A stretch of DNA of 64,000 nucleotides from Neoroseomonas lacus (lineage in GTDB: Bacteria; Pseudomonadota; Alphaproteobacteria; Acetobacterales; Acetobacteraceae), in assembly GCF_014644535.1 (NCBI RefSeq), contig NZ_BMKW01000009.1, positions 1 through 64,000 on the forward strand. Direction: 5' to 3'. The stretch's first letter is position 1. Each line of letters starts with the position of its first letter. The notes below the pieces were generated by a model. The model was given only the letters and a program-made list of their open reading frames with translations. It did no database searches and was not told the origin of the DNA. Made by a program: the position numbers and the translations under genes. Below, piece by piece: positions 52,462 through 62,474 of this stretch.

Positions 52462-54330
52462 ATGAACCAGATGTTCGACGTCATTGTCATCGGCGGCGGC
52501 CATGCCGGCTGCGAGGCCGCAGCCGGCGCAGCGCGCTGCGGCGCGCGCACGCTGCTGCTGACGCACAAGATCGAGACGATTGGCGAGATGTCCTGCAACC
52601 CCGCCATTGGTGGGGTCGGTAAAGGTCACCTGGTGCGCGAGGTCGATGCGCTCGACGGCATCATGGCCCGTGCCGCCGATGCGGCCGCCATTCACGTGAA
52701 GACGCTGAACCGGTCCAAGGGGCCGGCGGTGCGTGGCCCGCGGGCGCAGGCTGACCGCAAGCTGTACCGAGCCGCCATACGCGGCCTGCTGGAGGCGCAG
52801 CCCGGCCTGACCATTCTGGCCGCCGCCGCCGAGGGGATCGAGACCGCCGCCGATGGCGGCATCGCCGCCGTGCTGACCGGCGATGGGCGACGCATCGCCT
52901 GCGGGGCACTGGTGGTGACGACTGGCACCTTCCTGCGTGGCGAGATCCATATCGGCGAACGGCGCATCCCGGCGGGCCGCGTGGGCGATGCGCCGGCGGT
53001 CGGCCTGGCGCTGGCGTTCGAGCGCCTGGGCTTGCCTCTGGCGCGGCTGAAGACCGGCACGCCGCCGCGGCTGGATGGCCGGACCATTGCCTGGGATGAG
53101 TTGGAAGCCCAGCCGGGTGATGACCCGCCCGAGCCGCTGTCATGGATGACGGAACGGATCACAAACCGCCAGGTGGTCTGTGGCATCACCTCGACGACGC
53201 CAGCGACGCACGCGCTGATCCGGGCGAACCTGCATCAGAGCGCCGTCTATGGCGGCCGTATCCAGGGGGTGGGCCCGCGCTATTGCCCGTCCATTGAGGA
53301 CAAGGTGGTGCGTTTTGCCGAGCGGGAGCGCCACCAGGTGTTCCTGGAGCCTGAGGGCCTGGATGACGACACTGTCTACCCGAACGGCATCTCGACCAGC
53401 CTGCCGGAGGATGTGCAGGCAGCGATGATCGCTACCATGCCAGGGCTGCGGAACGCACGCATTGTGCGGCCCGGCTACGCCATCGAATACGACCATGTCG
53501 ATCCACGGGCGCTGTCTCCGGCGCTGGAGGTCCGGTCGGTGCCGCGACTGTTCCTGGCCGGGCAGATCAACGGCACGACGGGCTATGAGGAAGCCGCCGC
53601 ACAGGGGCTGATGGCGGGGCTCAATGCGGCGGCGCGGGCCTCGGGCGGTACGGCCAACCGCGTGCTGACGCGAGGCGAGGCCTATGTCGGCGTGCTCGTG
53701 GATGACCTGGTGCTGCAGGGTGTGTCCGAACCGTACCGGATGCTGACGGCGCGGGCGGAACATCGGCTGGTGCTGCGTGCCGACAATGCGGGGCTGCGGC
53801 TGACTGAGACGGGCATCGCCTGGGGCTGCGTGGGCCCGGAGCGCGCGGCACGGCACCAGGCGTTCGCCGCGGCTGTCACGGACGCCCTCGCGCGGGCGCG
53901 GAGCGACTCGGCAACCCCGGCGGCCCTCGCCACCGGCGGCATCGCCATGAACCAGGACGGCAAGCGGCGCAGCGTGCTGGAGGTACTCGCCCTGCCCGGG
54001 ATCGATCCTGCGCTGGTGGATGCCGCCTTCCCGTGGCTGCGCGACCTGGCCCCGGCGTTGCGCTCGCAATTGGAGGCCGAGGCGCTTTACGCACCCTATC
54101 TCCGGCGGCAGGAGGCCGAGATGCGCCTGCTCGAACGCGAGGAGCGGATGCATATTCCGGACAACCTCGACTTCACCGTCGTGCCTGGCCTGTCCTCCGA
54201 AATGCGCCAGCGCCTTTCCGCCGCCCGCCCGGCCACGCTCGGTTCGGCCGGGCGCCTGCCCGGCATCACGCCGGCCGCGATCGCCGCCCTGGCCGTGGCC
54301 CTGCGCCGGGAGGGGGCACGTTCCACGTGA
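52462..54330 (+). CDS. mnmG: tRNA uridine-5-carboxymethylaminomethyl modification enzyme (FAD)
   Basis: A 622-residue FAD/NADH-dependent partner of MnmE in tRNA U34 modification. The Rossmann FAD loop is [12 protein letters not shown] at residues ~9-20. The signatures [26 protein letters not shown] and [26 protein letters not shown], and [15 protein letters not shown] are intact. The helical C-terminal region ends [10 protein letters not shown]. The last codons and the stop lie in parS site 2, and the stop overlaps the rsmG GTG. Confidence 0.97.
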   Translation: MNQMFDVIVIGGGHAGCEAAAGAARCGARTLLLTHKIETIGEMSCNPAIGGVGKGHLVREVDALDGIMARAADAAAIHVKTLNRSKGPAVRGPRAQADRKLYRAAIRGLLEAQPGLTILAAAAEGIETAADGGIAAVLTGDGRRIACGALVVTTGTFLRGEIHIGERRIPAGRVGDAPAVGLALAFERLGLPLARLKTGTPPRLDGRTIAWDELEAQPGDDPPEPLSWMTERITNRQVVCGITSTTPATHALIRANLHQSAVYGGRIQGVGPRYCPSIEDKVVRFAERERHQVFLEPEGLDDDTVYPNGISTSLPEDVQAAMIATMPGLRNARIVRPGYAIEYDHVDPRALSPALEVRSVPRLFLAGQINGTTGYEEAAAQGLMAGLNAAARASGGTANRVLTRGEAYVGVLVDDLVLQGVSEPYRMLTARAEHRLVLRADNAGLRLTETGIAWGCVGPERAARHQAFAAAVTDALARARSDSATPAALATGGIAMNQDGKRRSVLEVLALPGIDPALVDAAFPWLRDLAPALRSQLEAEALYAPYLRRQEAEMRLLEREERMHIPDNLDFTVVPGLSSEMRQRLSAARPATLGSAGRLPGITPAAIAALAVALRREGARST

Positions 54331-54334
54331 AACA
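54319..54334. promoter_or_regulatory. parS: parS centromere site 2, in the mnmG-rsmG junction
   Basis: CGTTCCACGTGAAACA differs from the parS consensus TGTTNCACGTGAAACA only at the first base. The GTGA core supplies the rsmG start (GTG, 54327) and the mnmG stop (TGA, 54328). It lies 1.4 kb upstream of parB. Confidence 0.92.
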
Positions 54335-54938
54335 TCCGATACCGCCGCTGCCCGCCGACCCGGCACGGGATGCGCGGCTCGCGACCTTCCGTGACCTGCT
54401 GCTGCGTTGGAACGCGACGATCAACCTCGTCGCTGGCAAGACGGCGGCCGAGGTCGACCAGCGTCACATCGCCGACAGCCTGCAACTGGTCCCGCTGCTG
54501 CCCGCCGACGGCCCGATCGCCGACCTCGGTTCGGGCGGCGGCCTACCCGGCATCGTTATCGCCGCCGCCTTGCCGGAACGCGACATCCACCTCGTCGAAT
54601 CCGACCGCCGCAAATGCGCCTTCCTCATCGAAGCCGCCGGCACGCTGAAATTGTTGCGGGTGACGGTGCATCCGAAGCGGATCGAACAGGCCAGCCTGCC
54701 TCCGCTCGCCGCGCTGACCGCACGCGCCCTCGCCCCGCTCGACATACTGCTCGGATTCGCCGCGCAATTCCTCGCCCCGGGCGGCGTCTCGATCCTGCCA
54801 AAAGGCCGCACAGCCGAGCAGGAGTTGACGAGCGCTGCCGCACACTGGCACTTCACCCCCGAGCGGTTCGAAAGCCGCACGGACCCCGAGGCCACCATCC
54901 TCCGCCTGAGCGAGATCCGCCGTGTCCGCGACGCCTAA
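54327..54938 (+). CDS. rsmG: 16S rRNA (guanine(527)-N7)-methyltransferase
   Basis: A 203-residue SAM-dependent enzyme that methylates G527 in the 16S rRNA 530 loop. It shows [12 protein letters not shown], the SAM loop [37 protein letters not shown] and [16 protein letters not shown] use the GTG at 54327, which overlaps the mnmG stop; it gives the family N-terminus. Its 3' end overlaps parA by 17 bases, so mnmG-rsmG-parA-parB look like one transcription unit. Confidence 0.95.
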   Translation: MKHPIPPLPADPARDARLATFRDLLLRWNATINLVAGKTAAEVDQRHIADSLQLVPLLPADGPIADLGSGGGLPGIVIAAALPERDIHLVESDRRKCAFLIEAAGTLKLLRVTVHPKRIEQASLPPLAALTARALAPLDILLGFAAQFLAPGGVSILPKGRTAEQELTSAAAHWHFTPERFESRTDPEATILRLSEIRRVRDA

Positions 54939-55737
54939 CCGTGCGCCCCCCCGTATCATCGCCCTCGCCAACCAGAAAGGTGGCGTCGGGAAAACCACGA
55001 CCGCCATCAACCTCGGTACCGCGCTCGCCACCAAGCGCCGCGTGCTCCTGATCGACATGGACCCGCAGGGCAATGCCTCAACCGGCCTCGGCATCTCCCG
55101 CCAGGACCGCGGTGCGGGCTCCTATGCATTGCTGACCGGCGAACGCCCGCTGCGCGACCTGCTACGCCCCACCAAGATCCCCAACCTGACCCTGCTGCCA
55201 GCCGACCCCGAACTGGCCGGTGCCGAAATCGAACTAGTCGGCCTCGAGAACCGCGAACGCCGCCTGCGCGACGCGCTCACCACCCAGGCCGATGCATTGG
55301 CCGGCACCGAAATCATCCTGATCGACTGCCCGCCCTCGCTCGGCCTACTGACGCTCAACGCCCTGGTCGCCGCCACCTCCGTGCTAGTGCCGCTGCAGAC
55401 CGAGTTCTTTGCCCTGGAAGGCGTCTCCCAGATCACCCGCACGGTCGAACGGGTGAAGCGTGCCCTGAATCCCGCGCTGGAACTCGAAGGCATCGTCCTG
55501 ACTATGTTTGATAAGCGCAACAACCTGTCGGAACTCGTCGCCGCTGATGTGCGCGCCTTCTTCGGCGCCAAGGTCTATGCCACCGTCATCCCGCGCAACG
55601 TCCGCATCAGCGAGGCGCCCTCGCATGGCCTGCCGGTGATCCTCTACGACCACCGCTCCGCCGGCGCGCAGGCCTATATCGACCTCGCCTCGGAACTGCT
55701 GAAGCGCGAACGCCGCGCCAGGAAATCGGCCGCATGA
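54922..55737 (+). CDS. parA: Chromosome-partitioning ATPase ParA
   Basis: A 271-residue Walker-type ATPase (ParA/Soj) that forms a nucleoid-bound gradient and moves ParB-parS complexes. The deviant Walker A motif ANQKGGVGKTTTAINLG is near residues 17-30, followed by LLIDMDPQGNASTGLGI and IILIDCPPSLGLLTLNAL. The C-terminal R-N-V-R-I-S-E-A-P-S-x-G signature is present in VIPRNVRISEAPSHGLPV. Start GTG 54922. Its stop overlaps parB as ATGA. Confidence 0.97.
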   Translation: MSATPNRAPPRIIALANQKGGVGKTTTAINLGTALATKRRVLLIDMDPQGNASTGLGISRQDRGAGSYALLTGERPLRDLLRPTKIPNLTLLPADPELAGAEIELVGLENRERRLRDALTTQADALAGTEIILIDCPPSLGLLTLNALVAATSVLVPLQTEFFALEGVSQITRTVERVKRALNPALELEGIVLTMFDKRNNLSELVAADVRAFFGAKVYATVIPRNVRISEAPSHGLPVILYDHRSAGAQAYIDLASELLKRERRARKSAA

Positions 55738-56594
55738 AGAAGCCCACCCGCCTCGGCATGGGCCTGTCCGCCCTGATGGGCGACAACCAAGCCCCACCCT
55801 CGGTCACCGCCCCCACTGGCGCCCCGCGCACGCTGCCCGTCGAGGCGCTGGAACCGAGCCCCTTCCAGGCACGCTCTACGCCCGACCCGGCAGCGCTCGC
55901 GGAACTCGCAGCCTCCATCCTCGAGCACGGCATCCTGCAGCCCATCCTGGTGCGCCCGAAGCCGGGCGGCGCGGGCAAGTTCCAGATCCTCGGCGGCGAG
56001 CGCCGCTGGCGTGCCGCCCAGCAGGCCAAGCTGCACGACGTGCCGGTTGTCATCCGCGACCTCGATGATCGTGCCGCCATGGCCGCCGGCCTGGTCGAGA
56101 ACCTCCAGCGCGAGGATCTCAACGCGCTTGAGGAAGCCGAAGGCTATGCCCGCCTGCTCAGCGAATTCGGCCTGAAGCAGGAAGGCCTCGGCCAGGCGGT
56201 CGGCAAGTCGCGCAGCCATGTCGCCAACACGCTGCGCCTGCTCAACTTGCCGCCCCGCGTGCGGGACATGCTGCGCGGCGGCGCCCTGTCCGCCGGCCAC
56301 GCCCGCGCCCTGCTCGGCGCCGACGACCCCGAACGCCTTGCCGGCGTCGTCGTGGTGCGGGGCTTGTCGGTCCGCCAGACGGAAGCCCTCGCCGCAGCCA
56401 CCCCACGCGACCCCACCGCGCGGCGCGCCGCGAAACAGGACCCAGACACGGCGGCGCTCGAACGGCGGCTGACGGAACGGCTTGGGCTGAAGGTCGGCAT
56501 CAAGACCGCCGGCAAGGGCGGCCAAGTGATGATCAACTACCGCGACCTCGACCAGCTTGAAGGCGTATTGCGGCTGCTCGACCCGGAGATGTGA
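55734..56594 (+). CDS. parB: Chromosome-partitioning protein ParB
   Basis: A 286-residue parS-binding CTPase clamp. The N-terminal MKKPTRLGMGLSALMGD stretch is the ParA-interaction tail. The CTP-binding region carries GGERRWRAAQQAKLHDVP (GERRxRA box) and LVENLQREDLNALEEAEGY. The helix-turn-helix is in LGQAVGKSRSHVANTLRLLNLP, with GALSAGHARALL after it, and a dimerisation domain ends the protein. Two parS sites lie within 5 kb upstream. Overlaps parA by four bases. Confidence 0.97.
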   Translation: MKKPTRLGMGLSALMGDNQAPPSVTAPTGAPRTLPVEALEPSPFQARSTPDPAALAELAASILEHGILQPILVRPKPGGAGKFQILGGERRWRAAQQAKLHDVPVVIRDLDDRAAMAAGLVENLQREDLNALEEAEGYARLLSEFGLKQEGLGQAVGKSRSHVANTLRLLNLPPRVRDMLRGGALSAGHARALLGADDPERLAGVVVVRGLSVRQTEALAAATPRDPTARRAAKQDPDTAALERRLTERLGLKVGIKTAGKGGQVMINYRDLDQLEGVLRLLDPEM

Positions 56595-56618
56595 ACCGCG
56601 GTCGAGGCCCGGTCTGCC

Positions 56619-57644
56619 TCACCCGCGCCTCGCCCGCACCGCCTCCCGCGCCAGGCCCATCACCGCCGCCCGCGCCACTGTCACGTCCGGAATCCCCGTC
56701 GTCTTAGTGCCGCGTTCCGCCTCCAGCAGCGCCGCCCCGGCGGCCGCCAGCATCTCCGGCCGCCACAGCCGCAGCGCCCGTTCAAAGGACGGTCGGGACT
56801 TAAAGAAAACCGGCGGCCGCAGCCCGTCCAGCGCATCCTTGGCCGAAGCCCCGCTCGCCATCGCCAGCGCCGCCACTTCCAGCCGCTGCACATGCCGCAT
56901 CGCCAGCCGCACCACCTGCACCGCGGCCGCCCCTTCGGCGAAGGCCGCGTCCAGCGCCCGGTCCGCGCGCGCCGCCTCGCCTTCCGTCGCCGCCAGCAGC
57001 GCGGCGTCGAGGTCGAGCGTTGACCCCTCGGACAGCGAGGCGAGCGCATCTTCCTCGCCTACCCGCCCGCAGGCGCCGACATACAGCGCCACCTTCTCGC
57101 ATTCGCGCCGCATGATCAGCCGGTCCTCGCCCAGCCGCTGCGCCATCCAGGCGATGGCGCCAGGTTCCGCCGTCACCCCATACTCGCGCAGCACCGCGAC
57201 GATCGAAGCCTCCAGCGCCGCGCCGGTCTCCGGATAACAGGCGATCACCGCGGCTTCCGGCCCGGCCTTCTCCAACGCCGCGCGCAGCCCCTTGCGGCCA
57301 TCCAGCGACCCGCCCTCGAGCAACACGACACCCGGACCCGACCCGGCCAGGACGGCCTTGGCGGCAGTCGCCAGCCCGTCCGTGGCATCGCGCACGCGCA
57401 CCAGCCGCCGACCGCCGGTCAGCGCCGGCGTCGCGGCCTCGGCGGCGAGCAGCGTCGCGTCCTTCGCCGCGGCCTCGCGCGTCAATTCGACCAAACGGAA
57501 GGGATCGTCCCCGGCGATGGCGCGGGTCAGCATGTCGCCCCGCTCGCGCACCAACCCGGTATCCTCGCCGAAGATCAGCACCACCCGCGCCGCGCCCGGA
57601 TCGGTCAGGAAGGCATGGATGCGGCGCGCGTCGAGCTTCGCCAT
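56619..57644 (-). CDS. holA: DNA polymerase III delta subunit
   Basis: A 341-residue clamp-loader subunit that opens the beta sliding clamp. The N-terminal domain shows VVLIFGEDTGLVRERGDMLTRAI; the middle GGRRLVRVRDATDG and VVLLEGGSLDGRKGLRAALE; and the C-terminal collar helices LDLDAALLAATEGEAARADRALDAAFAEGAAAVQVVRLAMRHVQRL. The ATG at 57644 follows eight bases after the lptE stop. It is part of leuS-lptE-holA on the minus strand, converging on parB, as elsewhere in Alphaproteobacteria. Confidence 0.92.
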   Translation of the reverse strand: MAKLDARRIHAFLTDPGAARVVLIFGEDTGLVRERGDMLTRAIAGDDPFRLVELTREAAAKDATLLAAEAATPALTGGRRLVRVRDATDGLATAAKAVLAGSGPGVVLLEGGSLDGRKGLRAALEKAGPEAAVIACYPETGAALEASIVAVLREYGVTAEPGAIAWMAQRLGEDRLIMRRECEKVALYVGACGRVGEEDALASLSEGSTLDLDAALLAATEGEAARADRALDAAFAEGAAAVQVVRLAMRHVQRLEVAALAMASGASAKDALDGLRPPVFFKSRPSFERALRLWRPEMLAAAGAALLEAERGTKTTGIPDVTVARAAVMGLAREAVRARRG

Positions 57645-57652
57645 GGAGGGCG

Positions 57653-58159
57653 TCAGGCCGGCTGCGGCGGCCCGGCCTCGAAGCGCACGGCCAGGCGCTG
57701 CACGATGTCGTCCGCCAATTGCTCCATCAACCGCCGCTCCGCCGCTTCGCGCGCGGTGTCGGAGGCGAAGAATTGGTTCTCCGGCACGTTGTAGGCGTCG
57801 AAGGCACGGTCGACGCCGGTGCCGACCAGGCGCGGCGGCGCGTTGGTGTCGTAGAGGAACCAGTTCGCCGTCGCGGTGATGCGCACGCGGCTCGGCGTGC
57901 CGTCGCGCTCGAAGCCCTGCACCTCGATGCCATAGGCGAGGCCGACGCGCAGGTCGTACTTCGCCGGCACGCCGGCGCGGCCAAGCCGCTGTTCCAGATG
58001 CCGGCGCAGCAACTGCCCGTTGCGCTCGGCGATCAGCCCGACGCGGACCGTCTCCAGGCCGGCCCTCGTGGCCTCCGGCTGCGGGCCGTACATCGGCCGG
58101 AAGCCGCAACCGGCCAGCGCCAGCGCCGGCAAAGCGAGGATTGCGCGTCTAGACGACAA
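57653..58159 (-). CDS. lptE: LPS-assembly lipoprotein LptE
   Basis: A 168-residue outer-membrane lipoprotein that plugs the LptD barrel for lipopolysaccharide insertion. The signal peptide ends with lipobox LAGC (residues ~15-18), followed by GFRPMYGP, the usual LptE start, and [22 protein letters not shown] strand segments. TTG at 58159 starts it and overlaps the end of leuS by 11 bases. Low conservation is normal for LptE; context (leuS-lptE-holA) adds confidence. Confidence 0.9.
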   Translation of the reverse strand: MSSRRAILALPALALAGCGFRPMYGPQPEATRAGLETVRVGLIAERNGQLLRRHLEQRLGRAGVPAKYDLRVGLAYGIEVQGFERDGTPSRVRITATANWFLYDTNAPPRLVGTGVDRAFDAYNVPENQFFASDTAREAAERRLMEQLADDIVQRLAVRFEAGPPQPA

Positions 58160-60824
58160 GGTTCACCACCCGTCCGGGGACATGGATGCGCTTTCGGATC
58201 GGCTTGCCGGCAACGGCGCGCTGCACATTCTCCTCCGCCTCGGCGGCGGCGAAGATGCTTTCCTCCGAGGCTCCCACCGGCACCTCGATGGTCGCGCGCA
58301 GCTTGCCCAGCACCTGAACGGCGAGGGTCACGCTCTCGGCCACCAGCAGCGCCAGGTCGGCCTCGGGCCAGGGCAGCAGCGCCACCAGATCGGCGTGATC
58401 GGGGCACAGCAGCGACCACGCTTCCTCAGCCAGATGCGGCATCATCGGTGCCGACAGCCGCGCCAGCGTTTCCAGCGCCTCGCGCTTCGCCCCGCCAAGA
58501 GCGACCGCGTCGAATTGGCCAGATGGCGCGCGTGCCGCCTCGATCGCATTGGCAAACTCGTAAAGGCGCGCAACGGCAACGTTGAAGGCGAAGGTCTCCA
58601 ACGCTTCGGTGACCGATTTTATCGCGCGATGTGTCGCGCGGCGAAGTTCCTTCGTCGCTCGATCTGTTGCCGCTACGGGGCTGGAAAGGATGGTCGCCGC
58701 CAGTTCCGGCGAAGGAAGCTCCGCGCGCATCTCATCCACAATTCGGAACACCCGCTGGGTGAACCGATACGCCCCGGCGACGCCGGATTCCGTCCACTCC
58801 ATGTCGCGATCAGGCGGATTGTCCGAGAGGATGAACCAGCGCGCCGTATCCGCCCCGTATTTTGCGATGATCGCACCGGGATCGACGGTGTTGCGCTTCG
58901 ACTTCGACATCGCCTCGACGCGGCCGATCGTCACCGGTTCGTTGCCGCCCTTCAGCGTCGCGCTGCGCAAGCCCTCGGCCGTGACGGAGAAATCGACTTC
59001 CTCCGGATACAGCCAGCGCCCATCGGCGCCCTTGTAGGATTCGTGCTGCACCATCCCCTGGGTGAACAACCCGGCGAACGGCTCCTCGACCGTCAGATGC
59101 CCGGTCGCCTTCATGGCGCGGGAGAAGAAGCGCGAATACAGCAGGTGCAGGATCGCGTGCTCGATGCCGCCGATATACTGGTCCACCGGCAGCCATGCAT
59201 CGACCGCCGCCTTGGTCACCGGCACGTCGGCGCGCGGCGAGCAGAAGCGCGCGAAATACCATGAAGAATCAACGAACGTATCGCAGGTGTCGGTCTCGCG
59301 CCGCGCCGGCTTGCCGCAATTCGGGCATGCGACGTGCTTCCACGTCGGATGATGGTCGAGCGGATTGCCGGGCTTTGAGAAATCCACATCCTCCGGCAGC
59401 CGCACCGGCAGCTCAGCATCGGGAACCGGCTGCACGCCGCAATCGTCGCAATGGATGAAGGGGATCGGGCAACCCCAATAGCGCTGGCGCGAAACGCCCC
59501 AGTCGCGCAGGCGCCAATTCACCACGCCGGTGCCGGCACCCTGCTTCTCCAGCGCATCGATCGCGCCGCGCTTGGCCGCCGCCACATCCAGCCCGTCGAG
59601 GAAGCCGGAATTAAACGCCGTGCCGTCATCGGTGAAGGCCTCGTCGGCCACCGCGAAGGTCGCGGCATCCGCCCCCTTCGGCAGCACAACGGGCGTGACC
59701 GACAGCCCGTATTTGCGGGCGAAATCCAGGTCGCGCTGGTCATGCGCCGGGCAGCCGAAAATGGCGCCGGTGCCATATTCCATCAGCACAAAATTCGCGA
59801 TCCACACCGGGTATTCCGCGCCGGTGAAGGGGTGCTTCACGCGGAAGCCGGTGTCGAAGCCCTTCTTCTCGGCCTGCTCGATCACCGCTTCCGAAGTGCC
59901 CATGCTGCGGCATTCGGCGACGAATTCGGCGGCCTTGGCATCACGCGCCGCCGCCGCGGCCGCCAGCGGATGCTCCGCCGCGACGGCGAGGAAGGACATG
60001 CCGAACAGCGTATCCGGCCGCGTCGTGAACACCTCGACCTCGGCGGTGCCGTCCACCGGCTTGGCCAGCGCGAAGCGCACCCGCGCCCCCTCGCTACGGC
60101 CGATCCAGTTGGACTGCATCAGCTTCACGCGCTCGGGCCAGCGATCCAGCCCGCCCAAGGCCTCCAGCAGGTCCGGCGCATATTTCGTGATCGCCAGCAC
60201 CCACTGGGCGAGCTTCTTCTTCTCGACCTGCGCGCCGGATCGCCAGCCACGCCCGTCGATCACCTGCTCATTCGCCAGCACGGTGTTGTCCACCGGGTCC
60301 CAGTTCACCCAGGATTCGCGACGCTCGACCAACCCGGCCTTCCAGAAGTCGAGCAACAGCTTCTGCTGCTGCCCATAATATTCTGGGTCGCAGGTGGCGA
60401 ATTCGCGCGACCATTCCAGCGACAGGCCCATGCGCTTCAACTCGTCGCGCATGTTCGCGATGTTGGCGTAGGTCCACTTCGCCGGATGCGTGCCGCGCTC
60501 GCGCGCCGCATTCTCGGCCGGCAGGCCGAAGGCGTCCCAGCCCATCGGGTGCATGACCAGGTGGCCGCGCGCCCGCTTGTACCGCGCGACGACGTCGCCG
60601 AGCGTATAGTTCCGCACATGCCCCATATGGATTTTGCCCGAGGGGTAGGGAAACATCTCCAGCACGTAGTATTTCGGTGCGCCGTCGGGCGGCACGTCCG
60701 GCACGGAGAAGCAGGCGCGGTCGTTCCACGCCTGCTGCCAGCGCGGTTCGGCCGCCCGGAAATTGTAGCGCGGCGCCGCCGGTTCGGGGGCGGTCTTGTC
60801 GGGGGATGTGATGCTGTCGTTCAT
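58149..60824 (-). CDS. leuS: Leucine--tRNA ligase
   Basis: An 891-residue class I synthetase with all expected modules: HIGH-type [19 protein letters not shown] near residue 50, the CP1 editing domain ([20 protein letters not shown], and [19 protein letters not shown]), a zinc-ribbon-like [18 protein letters not shown], the catalytic loop [14 protein letters not shown] at 636-650, and a C-terminal anticodon domain. The first lysine of KMSKS is Ala (Ala638) while the catalytic second lysine (Lys641) is kept. ATG at 60824. It heads the leuS-lptE-holA operon. Confidence 0.96.
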   Translation of the reverse strand: MNDSITSPDKTAPEPAAPRYNFRAAEPRWQQAWNDRACFSVPDVPPDGAPKYYVLEMFPYPSGKIHMGHVRNYTLGDVVARYKRARGHLVMHPMGWDAFGLPAENAARERGTHPAKWTYANIANMRDELKRMGLSLEWSREFATCDPEYYGQQQKLLLDFWKAGLVERRESWVNWDPVDNTVLANEQVIDGRGWRSGAQVEKKKLAQWVLAITKYAPDLLEALGGLDRWPERVKLMQSNWIGRSEGARVRFALAKPVDGTAEVEVFTTRPDTLFGMSFLAVAAEHPLAAAAAARDAKAAEFVAECRSMGTSEAVIEQAEKKGFDTGFRVKHPFTGAEYPVWIANFVLMEYGTGAIFGCPAHDQRDLDFARKYGLSVTPVVLPKGADAATFAVADEAFTDDGTAFNSGFLDGLDVAAAKRGAIDALEKQGAGTGVVNWRLRDWGVSRQRYWGCPIPFIHCDDCGVQPVPDAELPVRLPEDVDFSKPGNPLDHHPTWKHVACPNCGKPARRETDTCDTFVDSSWYFARFCSPRADVPVTKAAVDAWLPVDQYIGGIEHAILHLLYSRFFSRAMKATGHLTVEEPFAGLFTQGMVQHESYKGADGRWLYPEEVDFSVTAEGLRSATLKGGNEPVTIGRVEAMSKSKRNTVDPGAIIAKYGADTARWFILSDNPPDRDMEWTESGVAGAYRFTQRVFRIVDEMRAELPSPELAATILSSPVAATDRATKELRRATHRAIKSVTEALETFAFNVAVARLYEFANAIEAARAPSGQFDAVALGGAKREALETLARLSAPMMPHLAEEAWSLLCPDHADLVALLPWPEADLALLVAESVTLAVQVLGKLRATIEVPVGASEESIFAAAEAEENVQRAVAGKPIRKRIHVPGRVVNLVV

Positions 60825-60867
60825 TGCGCGCGCGCGTCTCGTGCCTTGCGGGGCGAAAGGGAGACGG

Positions 60868-61989
60868 ATGCATAAGCGCTGGCGCGCCGGATTCCTAGGG
60901 TTGGCGCTTCTCGCCGTGCTGCTGGCCGGCCCGGCGCGGGCGCAGGACCCCAATACCGATTTCACCGCCTACCGCGCGCTGTTCTCCGTCGCCGCCCTCG
61001 GCCCGGCGCGCGGGGTCTCCACCGTGACCGGCTATACGCTGATGTACCGCGGCGCCATGACCCCCGCGGCCTTCGCCCTGGCCGCCCTGCCCGACGGCCG
61101 GTCGGTCTGGCGCTTCGCCGGTGGCCAACCCGATGCCGAGACCGCCCGCGCCCGCCTGCAGACCGCCTGCGACCGCGACGCCGCCGCCGCCTTCGGCACC
61201 GGCCACCCATGCCGGATGGTGGCCGAGGACGGTGCGGTGACGGACCTCGCCGGCCCAGCCTTCCGTCCGGTGCAGGCCAGGATCGGCCCCTTCCGCGCCG
61301 CGCCGCTGATGTTCCATCACGGCCCCGCGGCGGCCGAGGGCGTCGTTATCTGGTCGCACGGCTATGGCGGCCCGAACGCCGACCATCGCCAGCGCAACCT
61401 CCCCGGCGTGCTGGCCCTGCTGAACGATGCCGGCTGGGATGTGCTGCGCTTCGACCGCGACCCGGCCGACGACACATTGCCAACCGCCCTGTCCACGCTG
61501 CTGCGCGGCCTGCCGTTGCTGCGCGAGGCCGGCTATCGGCGCATCGTGCTTGGCGGGCAGTCGCGCGGAGGCTGGCAATCCATCATGGCCGCCGCCGAGC
61601 GCCCGGACGCGGTCCACGCCGCCCTCGCCTTCGCCCCCGCAGCGCATGGCGAGGCCGCGCGCCCCAACAACCTGGCCGCCGCGAGCGACGATTTCCGGCG
61701 CCTGCTGGCGGGGCTGCCCGAGGACGGGCCGCGCCTGGCCGTCGCTGTCTTCACCGATGACCCCTACGACCCCGACCCCGCCGCCCGCGCGGCGATGGTG
61801 GGCGAGGCCGCCAGGCGCCGCACCGCGCCGACCCTCGCCCTGTTTCCCGAACCACCCATTCGCGGGCATTCCGGCAGCAATGACTGGCGTTTCGCCCGCG
61901 GTCAGGGGCCGTGCCTGTTGACGCTGGTACAAGGCCCTGCGGCGGCGGCGCCGAGGGGGCTGCGGCGTAGTTCGTGCGGCGGGGGGTGA
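60868..61989 (+). CDS. Exported alpha/beta-hydrolase-like protein
   Basis: A 373-residue protein with a Sec signal peptide (residues 1-25, ending ARA). The C-terminal half shows an alpha/beta-hydrolase core: [21 protein letters not shown], a nucleophile-elbow-like GGQSRGGW (G-x-S-x-G with Ser), and a candidate histidine late in the chain ([10 protein letters not shown]). The N-terminal 150 residues are not recognised. The closing RSSCGGG tail is odd and lies next to repeat V. It is divergent from leuS with 43 bases between starts. Periplasmic esterase or peptidase activity is likely; substrate unknown. Confidence 0.72.
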   Translation: MHKRWRAGFLGLALLAVLLAGPARAQDPNTDFTAYRALFSVAALGPARGVSTVTGYTLMYRGAMTPAAFALAALPDGRSVWRFAGGQPDAETARARLQTACDRDAAAAFGTGHPCRMVAEDGAVTDLAGPAFRPVQARIGPFRAAPLMFHHGPAAAEGVVIWSHGYGGPNADHRQRNLPGVLALLNDAGWDVLRFDRDPADDTLPTALSTLLRGLPLLREAGYRRIVLGGQSRGGWQSIMAAAERPDAVHAALAFAPAAHGEAARPNNLAAASDDFRRLLAGLPEDGPRLAVAVFTDDPYDPDPAARAAMVGEAARRRTAPTLALFPEPPIRGHSGSNDWRFARGQGPCLLTLVQGPAAAAPRGLRRSSCGGG

Positions 61990-62000
61990 GGGAGAAGGTC

Positions 62001-62474
62001 GGAGAGGCTTTGCACCTCCAAGCCACCCACCAAAGGCCCGAGATCTTTGGAAACCGATACTTGGTGCACGGTGCCGCGGCCAGGACTAATGTCCTGAGCC
62101 GGCTTTCCCACAAGCGACTTGAGGTTCCGGAAAAAAACCGCACCTCCCGACGAACTGCTGGAACCGCCTGAATGTTCGCGGTATGTTGGGAATATCAAGC
62201 GACATCTACGAAGGCGGTCCATCGTGCTTGGTTGGATAAGAGATTAAAATCCTAAAATCTTAAAATTAACAACATCAACCGCTTGGCGCCATGCCGCGGC
62301 CGCACGGCCCGGATTCTCGCGGTCGTCATGTTTGGCGCGCGTCGTCCTCCCGCCCAATCTCTCATGTCCTGCACCCGGTTCCGGCCGTCCAAGGTGTCCG
62401 GCAACAGGTGAGGAACAATGGCGGCGAGAGGCTCGGAGAGGGACCGCGCCCCTCTCCAACGAACCGCGCCTACG
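62001..62474. other. Intergenic region with degenerate repeat element V
   Basis: 474 bases between the hydrolase and the M20 gene. 62001-62080 is a decayed left unit (GGAGAGGCTTTGCACCTCC, then CCAAAGGCCCGAGATCTTTGG and GAAACCGATACTTGGTGC). Near 62388-62457 there are remnants of the right unit (CCAAGGTGTCCGG; GGAGAGGGACC/CCCCTCTCC). Between them, 62225-62285 is AT-rich (AAGAGATTAAAATCCTAAAATC). No gene is seen. Confidence 0.6.

Noticed and set aside
52691-52700. TTCACGTGAA core inside mnmG, resembling parS
   Set aside because: Only the central 10 bases match; the outer bases TGT/ACA are absent, and the stretch is explained by coding sequence.
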